DNA of 12,810 bases from Dictyocoela muelleri. Lineage: Eukaryota > Microsporidia. Below are positions 1 to 7,429 of this stretch, in pieces; positions within the stretch are counted from its first letter, which is position 1, and every line of letters begins with the position of its first letter. The stretch spans positions 1 through 12,810 of the forward strand of contig SDVU01000503.1 in assembly GCA_016256075.1 (NCBI GenBank). Direction: 5' to 3'. A program made the position numbers and the translations under genes. Below the pieces are notes generated by a model. That model saw nothing but the letters and a program-made list of their open reading frames with translations, ran no database searches and had not been told where the DNA came from.

Positions 1-274
1 TGACAATGAAGCAGAAGGGACTCTCTTAGGTGTGGGGATGAGTGCGGTGACGCATCTCGGCAAAAAGTAGTGATAAATAAAATATCATGAAAAGCCACGA
101 ATTACCTGTATCCTGCAGAGTCATTGATAAAACGAAAATAGCGTATACAGCTGGTCTTGTGGGTAGCTTATAAAGTGATGTATTATTGGAACACCAAGAA
201 CAAAAGGTCACAAACCACGGTAGGAGACAAATATGCGGGTTCCAGCTATTGATGTTGTCAACATGTAATAATAA
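1..274 (+). mobile_element. tRNA-derived SINE, copy 1 (3' part, cut by window edge)
   Basis: This is the body and 3' end of the repeat family that is complete at 9626-10085. It opens at the TGACAATGAAGCAG block, which lies about 180 bases into the full copy. The order of blocks then matches: GACTCTCTTAGGTG, GAGTGCGG, CATCTCGGCAAAAAGTAGTG, ATTACCTGTATCCTGC, GAGTCATTGATAAA, CGTATACAGCTGG and GATGTTGTCAACATGTAATA. The tRNA-like head should lie just upstream of base 1. The element has no protein-coding capacity; the antisense open frame at 26-211 is only its reverse complement. The tail is short and TA-rich rather than poly(A). Confidence 0.85.
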
Positions 275-275
275 G

Positions 276-375
276 AACTCGGCAAGATACAGGTAATTAT
301 TTATTTTTCCCGAATTTTTTTACTTTCATTACTTATTTTGCCGAGATTCGTCGTCGCAACCCATCTAGGTGATTC
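276..375 (-). mobile_element. Inverted fragment of the same SINE family
   Basis: Read on the minus strand, this stretch carries the central SINE blocks in the right order: CACCTAGATGGG (body CTCCTAGGTGTGGG), GCGACGACGAATCTCGGCAAAA, then ATTACCTGTATCTTGCCGAGT. It starts right beside the tail of copy 1, so the two form an inverted pair. Neither the tRNA-like head nor the 3' tail is present, so it is a rearranged or truncated copy. It is more diverged by eye than copy 1. Confidence 0.65.
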
Positions 376-639
376 ATTTGATTTTTTATAAAAGATTAGA
401 CAAAGTATGAGCCTATTACACACTGAAACAACAAATATTACTGCTATAGTTTTTGAATCTTAATTTTATGCCCCTGATTATTTAATACAACGACTTAAAA
501 AAAATTGAACAATTGTAATTAAAAATTCACATTTCAAAGTTTTATCCATTGAGTTATTTAATAATTTGCTAAATGATTGAATTGATAGTATTTCACTTGT
601 AAAAAAATAAATTTTTATAATTAAAAATAATCAGTACCC
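376..639. other. AT-rich 5' flank of RRS1, no gene seen
   Basis: Nothing with coding character was found on either strand between the SINE fragment and RRS1. The last 50 bases before the ATG are A/T runs, as expected of a short microsporidian-style upstream region. Confidence 0.5.
637..639 (+). promoter_or_regulatory. CCC directly before the RRS1 start codon
   Basis: The sequence reads CAGTACCCATG, with three C touching the ATG in an otherwise A/T-only stretch. Microsporidian genes, notably those for translation machinery, are known to carry CCC-like or GGG-like motifs close to the start codon. The position fits that class. A run of three bases is weak evidence by itself. Confidence 0.35.
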
Positions 640-1050
640 ATGTCTTTAGATTTACATTATTTACTTTTAATTTCAAAAGATCTATCAGATAATGCAATAC
701 TTGATCATATAAAGTATTTGCAATCTGAAGTTAAAAAATTAAAAGTTATACGCCAAAATAACGAGAACGTCTATTCATTGCCTAAACCAATTTTTAAAAT
801 TCCTGTTTTACACAAAAACAAGCCTAAAACAAAATGGCAGAAATTTGCAGAATCTAAAAAAATAAGAAAAAATAAAAGTGGTATGAAATTCGATGGCGAT
901 GAAATGGTGCCTAAATATGGTCCTGGTAGTAAGTCAAATGATTTTGAAGTTATTGATGAAAGTAAATATCTAAAAATGATGAAAAAGAAATTTAAAACTA
1001 ATGACAAACATAAAAATAATATTAATAAAAAGAAGAAAAGGTCTAATTAG
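640..1050 (+). CDS. RRS1: Ribosome biogenesis protein RRS1 (short, microsporidian type)
   Basis: Rrs1 works in the nucleolus with Rpf2 to bring the 5S ribonucleoprotein (5S rRNA, uL18, uL5) into the pre-60S particle. The 136-residue product has the family core: a LPKP motif at 47-50, then KPKTKWQKFAESKKI at 61-75 (the PxTKWExFAxxKGI block), then KSGMKFDGDEMVPKYG at 79-94 (the W/F-D-E...W-x-P-K/R-W/Y-G block). A short helical N-terminus (1-40) precedes it, and a Lys-rich tail (112-136) suits nucleolar targeting and RNA contact. Yeast Rrs1 has 203 residues, so this copy lacks most of the C-terminal extension, as is usual for compacted microsporidian proteins. The start is fixed by an in-frame TAA at 628-630. 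An AATAAA lies about 40 bases after the stop. It stands alone, with no operon-like neighbour. Confidence 0.88.
   Translation: MSLDLHYLLLISKDLSDNAILDHIKYLQSEVKKLKVIRQNNENVYSLPKPIFKIPVLHKNKPKTKWQKFAESKKIRKNKSGMKFDGDEMVPKYGPGSKSNDFEVIDESKYLKMMKKKFKTNDKHKNNINKKKKRSN
771..1007 (-). other. Antisense open frame within RRS1, not a gene
   Basis: A 78-codon frame lies wholly inside RRS1 on the opposite strand. Its hydrophobic translation (F, L, I) is the mirror of Lys/Asn-rich coding sequence, so it is listed only to warn against calling it. Confidence 0.9.
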
Positions 1051-1087
1051 ATATTCTATCAAAGATATTAATTAATAATTTAAATAA

Positions 1088-1183
1088 TTAATAAATTAAA
1101 TAATTGATAATTGAAATGATTGATAATTTAAATTATTAATAAATTAAATAATTGATAATTGAAATGATTGATAATTGAAATTA
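1088..1183. repeat. 48-bp tandem repeat, two copies
   Basis: A 48-base unit beginning TTAATAAATTAAATAATTG occurs at 1088-1135 and again at 1136-1183, nearly identical. Each unit contains an internal pair of TTGATAATT-type subunits. It lies just past the RRS1 stop, probably within or next to its 3' untranslated region. Confidence 0.8.
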
Positions 1184-1666
1184 ATATTAATTTAAATACT
1201 TAATATTAAAATAATATTCATTTTTTTTATCGTTTAATTAATTTTTTAAATGGCAAATATAAAATTAGTTTTATTTTTTTCCATATTAATAAGCAAGTTA
1301 TATTTCATATAAATATTAGAAATTAGTATAAATTTAAAAAATTTTATTTGATATTAAATTATTTTAACGTATTAAAATGCGCAATAAAAAAATTTGAGTA
1401 ACAATAAAAACAGAATTTCGATTATCTATTCAGATAATTGCATACTTTTTTCTATTATGTTATAAACATAATTCGATAAAATTATTAAATCTTTAAAATT
1501 ATAAAAGATTTGAAAATATTAAAGTTTATTTGTTTGATTTAATATAATAAATCTAATTGTTGTCCACAAAAAAATAATATAGTTTGGCCTCCGAACCAAC
1601 TACCTGAAAGAAGTGATTTTTTAAAGTTTCGTTTCTTTGACACATTAGTGTTTTTAGTTCACACTT
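1184..1666. other. AT-rich intergenic stretch, no gene seen
   Basis: Both strands are full of stops with no family motif. There is no tRNA-like, hairpin or terminal-repeat signal until the SINE head at 1667. Confidence 0.5.
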
Positions 1667-1814
1667 GAGCCAGCTAGCTCAGTGGTTAACATTCATGAAT
1701 TTAACATTGAAGATCTGGTTTGAATCCCGTTGACGCCACTTTAATAAAAAATTAGGATTGACATTAAGCGGTCAATATCTATAGAATTATATATAATATA
1801 CAATTGTTCTAGTG

Positions 1815-2242
1815 CAGTGTTTCTCAATCTTTTTCGGCTCATGTCCCCCCTAGCCGAAAAAATTTTTTGTTTTCCCCCCAGACGATAAATTTTTTTGTTT
1901 TCCCCCCAGCCAATAAAAATTTTTGTTTTCCCCTCCCAGCGAGAAAAATCTTAGTTTGTACTACCTAGCCGAAAAAAATTTAGTTTGTTCCCCCTATGCA
2001 AAACATTAGGTAATTATTAGATAAAAAATGAAATTATTTATTTAATGAAAAGATTGAATCTGATTTTTATTACAGGATGATTTCATATTAGGTTCAAACT
2101 TTATAAAATTAAGCCATAAATACATGGAAATTCTAAAAGAAGCCCCCCCCCCTTGAAAATTCAAATCCCCCAGAAAATCTAAATTGTCCCCCAGAAAATC
2201 TAAATTGCTTTCAAGTGGGGCGTGACACGTTTGGAAACACTA
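1815..2242. mobile_element. hAT-type MITE inserted in SINE copy 2
   Basis: The ends are short terminal inverted repeats: CAGTGTTTCTCAA on the left, TAGTGTTTCCAAA read inward from the right. CAGTGTTTCTCAA-like ends are typical of non-autonomous hAT elements. They are flanked by TTCTAGTG (1807-1814) and TTCCAGTG (2243-2250), a 7-of-8 match and the 8-bp target duplication length known for hAT. There is no coding capacity. The interior is unusual for its repeated C runs, including ten C at 2143-2152. Confidence 0.8.
1851..1995. repeat. Tandem array of about 29-bp units inside the MITE
   Basis: There are about five degenerate units, starting near 1851, 1880, 1908, 1937 and 1966. Each has the form AGCC-GAAAAAATTTTTTGTTTT followed by a C run. 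They decay from left to right. A second pair of repeats, CCCCCAGAAAATCTAAATTG, lies near the other end (about 2166-2210). Confidence 0.7.
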
Positions 2243-2560
2243 TTCCAGTGTGTTATAATGGTTAAGACTTGGTCTAATATGACAATGAAGCAGAATGGAC
2301 CCTCCTAGTGTGGGTATAAGTGCGGCGACACATCTCGGCAACATAATAGTGAAACATAAGAAAATCATGAAAAGGTCACTAATTACTTATATCCTGCCGA
2401 GTCATTGATAAAACAAAATTCACGTATACAGCTGGGCTTCTAGGTGGCTTATAAGTGACGTATTTATGAAACGCCAGGAACGAAAAGTCTAAAGATCAAG
2501 TTTAAAGACATCTCTCGAAGTTGGCAACTATGGATGTTATCAACATGTAATATAATATAT

Positions 2561-3071
2561 AGTCCGCGCTATTTACTTCTTTAGAAAAATAAAAGAATTT
2601 TCATTATACATTTCTTGTCTCTCTAATACCAAATTTTCATAAATTATCCTTTTAATAATCATTTTTTTGATCAATCACTGAATCTTTATAATTATCGTTC
2701 CAGTTTATTATTATTGTATCTGTAAGAGATGCTAAAATTTCTCCTTTTAATGTTCCACTTGTTTTATTAAGATTCTATTTTTTTCATATTTCTTTTATTA
2801 TTATTTTTTGTTCTATGAATTTGATAATCTTGCAACCATAAATATATGAGATTGACCACTAAGAATGACTTTTATAAAGGGTAATATTGTTCAAATTATC
2901 TTTGTCGTTCATTATAATTAATATTTTCCATTTTAGTCTTCGTTTGTAATTTAATGCCAGTATTATTAATTTAAATTGCAAATGCTTTTGTTATACCCAC
3001 TTGAATTTTTTTCATTTTCTGCATTTCGATTTTTTTCAAAAAAAATGGTGCTCAATTTCTGATAATATAAG
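2561..3071. other. Stretch with weak coding-like character, unidentified
   Basis: Between two SINE copies the plus strand is T-rich, and the minus strand shows short open pieces such as GTLKGEILASLTDTIIINW (around 2700-2770). The pieces are broken, and no family can be named. It may be an old element fossil or chance. Confidence 0.25.
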
Positions 3072-3528
3072 TATATATATTACATGCTGACAACATCCAT
3101 AACTGCCAATCCGAAGAACTGTTTCCTACCTTGGATCTGCAACCTTTGGTTCGGGGTGTTCTGATAATACGTCGCTTACTAAGCTACCCAGAAGCCCAGC
3201 TGTATCACGATTTTTCTTTTTTCAATGACTCAGTAGGATAAAGGTAAATGGTGGCTTTTTAATTTTTTTTATTTTTCACTACTTTTTGTAGAGATGAATC
3301 GCCGCACTCATCACCACACCTAGGAGAGTCCTTTCTGCTCAATTGTCATATTATACCAAGTCTTTTTCAGCTATACTACACTGGAACAGCTGTATATTAT
3401 ACTATAATTATATAGTTATGACGGCTTAATGTCATTATCTCATTATTTATTAAAGAGTGACCTACAAATAATTCGAACATCGATACTCAAATTTACATTC
3501 AAGAGTATTAAACACTGAGCTAGCTGCC
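3072..3528 (-). mobile_element. tRNA-derived SINE, copy 3
   Basis: This is a near full-length copy on the minus strand, about 457 bases. The head begins at 3528 with CAGCTAGCTCAGTG (A box). The B box has decayed to GTTCGAATT. A stem ATACTC/GAGTAT is visible in the anticodon-arm region. The blocks GACATTAAGCCGTCA, GACTTGGTATAATATGACAA, CTCCTAGGTGTGG, ACAGCTGGGCTTCTGGGTAGC and GGATGTTGTCAGCATGTAATATATAT follow in order. No convincing target duplication was found at its ends. Confidence 0.85.
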
Positions 3529-4022
3529 CCCCTTGGTATTTATATAATAAAAAAACATTAATTAAAAAACCTAAATTGAAAAAATTGTTCTTTTTTTTGT
3601 TTTAAAATTTCATTTTAGAATTTTTTGCGATATTTAACCGGAAAAATCCCGAAGCCACTTATCAGAAAGCAATACCAGTAAGATTTTTTTTTATATAGGA
3701 CTTTGGTCTCGTTCTAAAGTTTATTTGAGAAAAAATTCAAAAATAACGCAAGAACAGCATTATGAATACCAGATTAAATTCATATGGGAGTATAAGATGG
3801 AAAGATCAAAAGGATTCAATCGACTAAATACTCTTTGCCAATAAATTCTTGATTTTATTTATTTTTTTTAAAACGGCGAATAATGTTTAAAGGCTCAAAT
3901 AATGTTTAAAACGTCGAATGTCCACTCAGACCCTTCTAAATCATAAAGACGGGTAAATTTTTCAGTTCATAATGATTATACCTAATATAATTTCTTTTTT
4001 TCTTATAAAAGTTATTTGGGAC
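3529..4022. other. Intergenic stretch with one startless 68-codon frame
   Basis: From 3638 to 3841 the plus strand is open for 68 codons, between TAA at 3635 and TAA at 3842. It has no ATG in its first two thirds and a mixed, protein-like composition (for example YIGLWSRSKVYLRKNSKI). It matches nothing I know. A short direct repeat of AATAATGTTTAAA lies near 3875-3910. Confidence 0.25.
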
Positions 4023-4327
4023 TAGGTTAGGAACTCCTAATTTTTAGGAAATAGCCCTATGTAGAAGAAATTGGGTGATTTTTATTTAAAACAAGCGTTA
4101 AATCACGATTTATCTTCTTCTATAAATATAATTTTATTCCCAGCCATATATGAAGGTTATCTTAAATTTCCGTAAAACGAAATTTTTGAAAAATTCAATT
4201 TATAGTTGATAATATTATTATTATAACAGAAGCTAACTCGCGATTTCTCGCTTATTTTAAATAAGAATTACTTAATTTTCTTCTACATAGGACTATTTCT
4301 CGAAAAAAGGCATTTTTAAACCCTTTA
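4023..4327. mobile_element. Long-palindrome (foldback) MITE A
   Basis: The left half, with TTTTTAGGAAATAGCCC, CTATGTAGAAGAAAT and GATTTTTATTTAAAACAAGC, reappears inverted in the right half as CGAGAAATAGTCC, CTATGTAGAAGAAAAT and AATTCTTATTTAAAATAAGC. The arms are roughly 100 bases or more around a centre near 4175. TA dinucleotides bound it on both sides, as for Tc1/mariner-derived MITEs, but the exact ends are uncertain. There is no coding capacity. It lies about 140 bases past the end of the gene at 4470-6318. Confidence 0.7.
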
Positions 4328-4469
4328 TAGAATCAAAATTGTTAAATTTATGAGAAAAAAATACCAATTTTTTTTTGTAACTAAAATAAAAAAAAATCAG
4401 AATAAAATAAAAGATAAAAATTTGACAACATTCTTTAAGGTTTAATATTTAATCATCTTGAAAAAAAAT

Positions 4470-4829
4470 TCAGAGACTTTGTTCTAATGATTTTTCTTTA
4501 GATTCTCGAAATGATTGTTGATCAGAATCTGGAATTTTTTCTTGATCAGAATCTGGAAATGAATTTAAATCCTCATTCGACGAGACAGAGTATTCCGTAT
4601 CTGTATCATCTAAATCATTATCGAATCCTTCTTTATTATAAATTATTGAATTTCCATTTTCATTTTCAGCACCAGTTTCTTTTTTTATTTTAGCTCTAAT
4701 TTCTGCCTTTAGATCACCACAACATTTCTTATTTAATCCATTGTCAATATTTTCTCGTCTCTTATGAGTTTGAACGTTTTTTTCATTATCTAATGTGGAA
4801 TTTTCATATTTTTTTTTCTGTTCTTTCAT
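4470..4829 (-). CDS. Probable C-terminal part of the 504-codon gene, in another frame
   Basis: This 119-codon frame overlaps the last 26 bases of the frame at 4804-6318. The two meet at a run of nine A (minus strand, 4809-4817). Removal of one A would make one protein of about 615 residues. Its composition matches the upstream part: Lys/Glu/Asn/Ser-rich, with an acidic stretch GFDNDLDDTDTE and a doubled PDSDQ motif near the end. As a stand-alone gene it would start inside its neighbour, with no upstream space. Continuation of the same gene is therefore the better reading. The run could be a sequencing error, a real null allele or a transcriptional slippage site. Confidence 0.6.
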   Translation of the reverse strand: MKEQKKKYENSTLDNEKNVQTHKRRENIDNGLNKKCCGDLKAEIRAKIKKETGAENENGNSIIYNKEGFDNDLDDTDTEYSVSSNEDLNSFPDSDQEKIPDSDQQSFRESKEKSLEQSL

Positions 4830-6318
4830 AATATTCTTTATTTTTCATATCATTCTCATTTGATTTTGTTTCAGGTTCAATAACTTCGTAAATTGTCTCC
4901 AAAGTCGGACGTTTATTTTTACCGTATTTTTTGTTTTTACTTATTGCGTCATATTTTCTAGGCCTATTTGATTTCTCATTAAATGATTCTGTTTCGGAAT
5001 CGACAGACTCATTAATTGTTTTCATTAACAGATTTTTATTTCTTTTAGAGTTATCGTTTTTGCTTCTTTCTTCGTATTTTTCCGATCTTTTTGGTTTATC
5101 TCTTAATGATAATCTTTGATTTAAGTTAGACTGTAGCAACAATAATCTTTCTTTATCAATATTTTTGTTTTGTAAATATGGATAATTAGAAGTTTTATGT
5201 TGTTTTAAAGGTAAAGCCGATCTTGTATCACCATTCTTCTGGTATATAGGTGATGAATATTTTTTTGCTGAATGTTTAGGTGGGGAAAGTAATAACGGAA
5301 CCACCTCTTTTAAATTATTACCGATTGCCAAGTTGTTCGAAATTGGTGAATTAGATATCGAATCGGTGGAACATTTAGACTTAATTGAGTATTCATTATT
5401 TTTAAAATTATTTTTTGGTGAAATATTATAAATTTTAGGCTTCTTTAAAAATGTATCATTCCCAAATTGCTTTTTTTGCTGAATTTTTGATTCATTTTCA
5501 GTTGAAATGTGTTTATCTTTATCATTTGTTAATGAAACTTTTTCATTAACTTTTGTTAAAGGCTCGCAATGATTAACTTTTATACTATCTAATTCCAAGT
5601 CTTCTCTTTCTTCTTCATTAACTTTTGTTAAAGGCTCGCAATGATTAACTTTTATACTATCTAATTCCAAGTCTTCTCTTTCTTTTTCAGTTTTTGTCAA
5701 ATATATTTCATTCTCTTCAATTTCAGCAAAAGATTTTTTAACATCAATTTTCGATTTATATTCATTTTCTACCTTACTTAAAGAGTTATCTATCGCGACA
5801 TCTCTGTTATTTTTTCCTTCATTTTTTTCATCATTTTTTTCTAAAATCTCCGCGTTTTTAACAATTTCGGTTTTTAATGAAGTTGTTATAACTTTTGCCG
5901 ATGAATTATTCACGTTTTCTTCTTTTAGTACCTCTTTTTCAACTTCAATACATTCTTCTTGTCCATTGACTTCTATAATGGCTAATTTTTCATTAACATC
6001 CTTACTTATTGATTTATCATCAACTTCTATAATTTGCAATTTTTCAAAATTAATTTTATTATCATAAAGTTCTTTTTTTTGGCAACCTATTTTAGCCTCA
6101 TTGCAAATATAATCATGATTTTTAGATTTTATTTCTTTCTCCTCTTCAATTAAATTATTTGAAATATTGTTATTCGCAACATTTTGAGATTCAACAAAAC
6201 CTGATTTTTTTATATCTTTATTTTTAGTTTTGTAATAAATAAAACCCAATGAAAGAGGCGTGATTACACCAATTAATATTCCAAAAATTATATATTTTTT
6301 GTTAATACAAAAATTCAT
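4804..6318 (-). CDS. Orphan Lys/Asn/Glu-rich protein with N-terminal membrane segment
   Basis: I do not recognise the family. The 504-residue frame opens with a short basic N-terminus, then one hydrophobic segment at about residues 9-29 (a signal anchor or uncleaved signal). The rest is a long, hydrophilic, low-complexity chain that is probably largely disordered. It contains a degenerate repeat near 93-130 (IIEVD / IIEVNG), an exact 24-residue duplication at 212-235 and 236-259, a proline-containing patch VVPLLLSPPKHS at 339-350, and degenerate 40-residue units near 405-490. The start is certain in frame: a TAA lies five codons upstream (6334-6336). The C-terminus probably continues in the frame at 4470-4829. 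Membrane-anchored or secreted orphan proteins of this make-up are common in microsporidia, but no role can be assigned. Confidence 0.75.
   Translation of the reverse strand: MNFCINKKYIIFGILIGVITPLSLGFIYYKTKNKDIKKSGFVESQNVANNNISNNLIEEEKEIKSKNHDYICNEAKIGCQKKELYDNKINFEKLQIIEVDDKSISKDVNEKLAIIEVNGQEECIEVEKEVLKEENVNNSSAKVITTSLKTEIVKNAEILEKNDEKNEGKNNRDVAIDNSLSKVENEYKSKIDVKKSFAEIEENEIYLTKTEKEREDLELDSIKVNHCEPLTKVNEEEREDLELDSIKVNHCEPLTKVNEKVSLTNDKDKHISTENESKIQQKKQFGNDTFLKKPKIYNISPKNNFKNNEYSIKSKCSTDSISNSPISNNLAIGNNLKEVVPLLLSPPKHSAKKYSSPIYQKNGDTRSALPLKQHKTSNYPYLQNKNIDKERLLLLQSNLNQRLSLRDKPKRSEKYEERSKNDNSKRNKNLLMKTINESVDSETESFNEKSNRPRKYDAISKNKKYGKNKRPTLETIYEVIEPETKSNENDMKNKEYYERTEKKI
4809..4817 (-). other. 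A9 homopolymer at the apparent frameshift
   Basis: Nine A on the coding strand (T9 on +) sit exactly where the 504-codon frame is about to end and the next frame takes over. Eight A would keep the reading frame open into the downstream frame. Confidence 0.75.
5542..5685 (-). repeat. 72-bp in-frame tandem duplication in the orphan gene
   Basis: Two adjacent 72-base copies (5542-5613 and 5614-5685) are almost identical at DNA level. They encode the 24-residue unit (K/E)EREDLELDSIKVNHCEPL plus TKVNE. Near-identity in DNA, not just protein, marks a recent duplication. Confidence 0.9.
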
Positions 6319-6329
6319 AAAAAAGAAAA

Positions 6330-6404
6330 AATTTTATCAATTTTATATCTTTTTGATCAAAAATATTTTTTGGCAGCTTTTAAAAGATAAAATTGATAAA
6401 AATT
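6330..6404. repeat. Inverted repeat just upstream of the orphan gene
   Basis: ATTTTATCAATTTTATATCTTTT at 6331-6353 pairs with AAAAGATAAAATTGATAAAA at about 6382-6401, with a two-base bulge and a spacer of about 28 bases. The near arm ends about 12 bases before the ATG. It could form a hairpin in the 5' leader, or be the remnant of a tiny MITE. Confidence 0.55.
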
Positions 6405-6422
6405 GGAATACTAATGACAGGT

Positions 6423-6450
6423 ATTATTTTGGTACTAGTACCATTATTTT
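6423..6450. promoter_or_regulatory. Perfect 12-bp palindrome between direct repeats
   Basis: GGTACTAGTACC (6431-6442) is a perfect palindrome, flanked on both sides by ATTATTTT (6423-6430 and 6443-6450). It lies about 113 bases upstream of the minus-strand gene. A binding-site role is possible but only inferred from symmetry and position. Confidence 0.3.
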
Positions 6451-6827
6451 GTTGTTTAGAATAAATAATTATATTTTTGATGTAAACAATATTTTTTATA
6501 AATAATATTTTGATAAAAACAATATTTTTATGTTTTTACCTAAAATAGTACTTTTAAATTAATAAATATTTCATTTTACATTTACTGATTACAAAGAGAT
6601 CTTCTTAAAATAATTTGTATTATTTGTTTTTTTGTTCTAGCCTACTTCTTTATACCTTTCAGAGATGTCTAAAAATGATCATTTTTTGATTTATTTTTTT
6701 TAACCTGATAATTTGGATTGTGAAGTTATTTATAAAATATGAAGGTTTAAAATTATATTCTAAATATGTAAAATAAATTATTCTCAATAATTATCTATTC
6801 TTGAGAGTTTTTATAATCAGTCACTAG
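6451..6827. other. AT-rich stretch, no gene seen
   Basis: Imperfect short repeats of AACAATATTTTT occur at about 6485-6530. Nothing else was found on either strand. Confidence 0.45.
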
Positions 6828-6930
6828 CAGTGTTTATCGATTTTTTTTTTATTTGTTTTTTTGAGATATTTAAAGTACCAGAAGACCATGTTAAATTTGG
6901 GAAACAATATAAAATTTTTGATAAACAGTG
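6828..6930. mobile_element. Small hAT-like MITE
   Basis: The ends are CAGTGTTTATCGA on the left and CACTGTTTATCAAAA read inward from the right, enclosing about 100 bases without coding capacity. The flanks GTCACTAG and GTCATTAC agree at 6 of 8 positions, in keeping with an old 8-bp hAT target duplication. The ends resemble, but are not the same as, those of the element at 1815-2242. Confidence 0.5.
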
Positions 6931-7429
6931 TCATTACGTGAAATTTAAGTTACGTTAAATAAGACTTACAGGTCATTATTGATAGCTCTTTATGTTTGAC
7001 ATATCTAATTATTGATGACAGGTTAAGTTATGTAACGGAAAATAATGATATAAGTATTAAAACTATATAATGATTCTAGATCTCCTAGATTTAAATAACA
7101 GCTTAATTAAGAATAATAAAAAAAAGGTTAAAAAATGTCTTCGTATAAGCAACTTTCGTTTTTTTTGTTTTTCCAGGTCATATAATTTTATTTTCAATTT
7201 TTCCTATAAATTCGGAATTTTTAGTTAATGAACCTTACAAATCTCATATCATTTATGATTTTGACAGTTAAGAAATAAAATGGTTTTCATTCTATATATT
7301 ATAGCCAAAAATGTTAATAAATAATCGTTTATTCCTAGATATCAATTAGCATCATTTTCAATACTTCTGTGGAAATAAAAAAAAATGAAGTGTGAAGAAT
7401 CTATAATAATAATTCAGAAAATTGAAATT
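6931..7429. other. Intergenic stretch, no supported gene
   Basis: ATG at 7135 opens a 16-codon hydrophobic frame ending after a T8 run. A second frame continues to 7271 with a short protein-like stretch (SEFLVNEPYKSHIIYDFDS). It is too short to call. Confidence 0.35.

Larger units (their letters stand above)
1667..2560 (+). mobile_element. tRNA-derived SINE, copy 2, interrupted by a hAT-type MITE
   Basis: The head at 1667-1740 has an A box (TAGCTCAGTGG at 1675-1685) and a B box (GGTTTGAATCC). The family block GACATTAAGCGGTCA follows at 1760-1774. The SINE stops at 1814, resumes at 2243-2250 and runs on through GACTTGGTCTAATATGACAA, the CATCTCGGCA and CCTGCCGAGTCATTG blocks, and CAACATGTAATATAATATAT at the tail. 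Without the 428-base insert and its duplicated target, the element is close to the 460 bases of copy 4. No clear target duplication remains, so this copy is older than copy 4. Confidence 0.85.

Noticed and set aside
26-211. 61-codon minus-strand gene
   Set aside because: It lies wholly inside SINE copy 1 and shows no protein family likeness.
1667-1740. tRNA gene
   Set aside because: The A and B boxes are clear, but the cloverleaf is poor and the same head recurs in front of the same 390-base body in other copies. It is a SINE head.
4511-4693. 60-codon plus-strand gene
   Set aside because: It is antisense to the acidic tail of the orphan gene; its F/L/H-rich translation is the mirror of that coding sequence.
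4931-5119. 62-codon plus-strand gene
   Set aside because: It is antisense to the repeat region of the orphan gene, and its internal likeness merely mirrors that gene's repeats.
6260-6505. 81-codon plus-strand gene
   Set aside because: It overlaps the start and membrane segment of the orphan gene in antisense and then runs through AT-rich repeats; its composition is only F/I/N/K.
7135-7271. Small secreted protein gene with a frame change at a T8 run
   Set aside because: It has only about 46 codons in two frames with no likeness to a known family; chance is as good an explanation.
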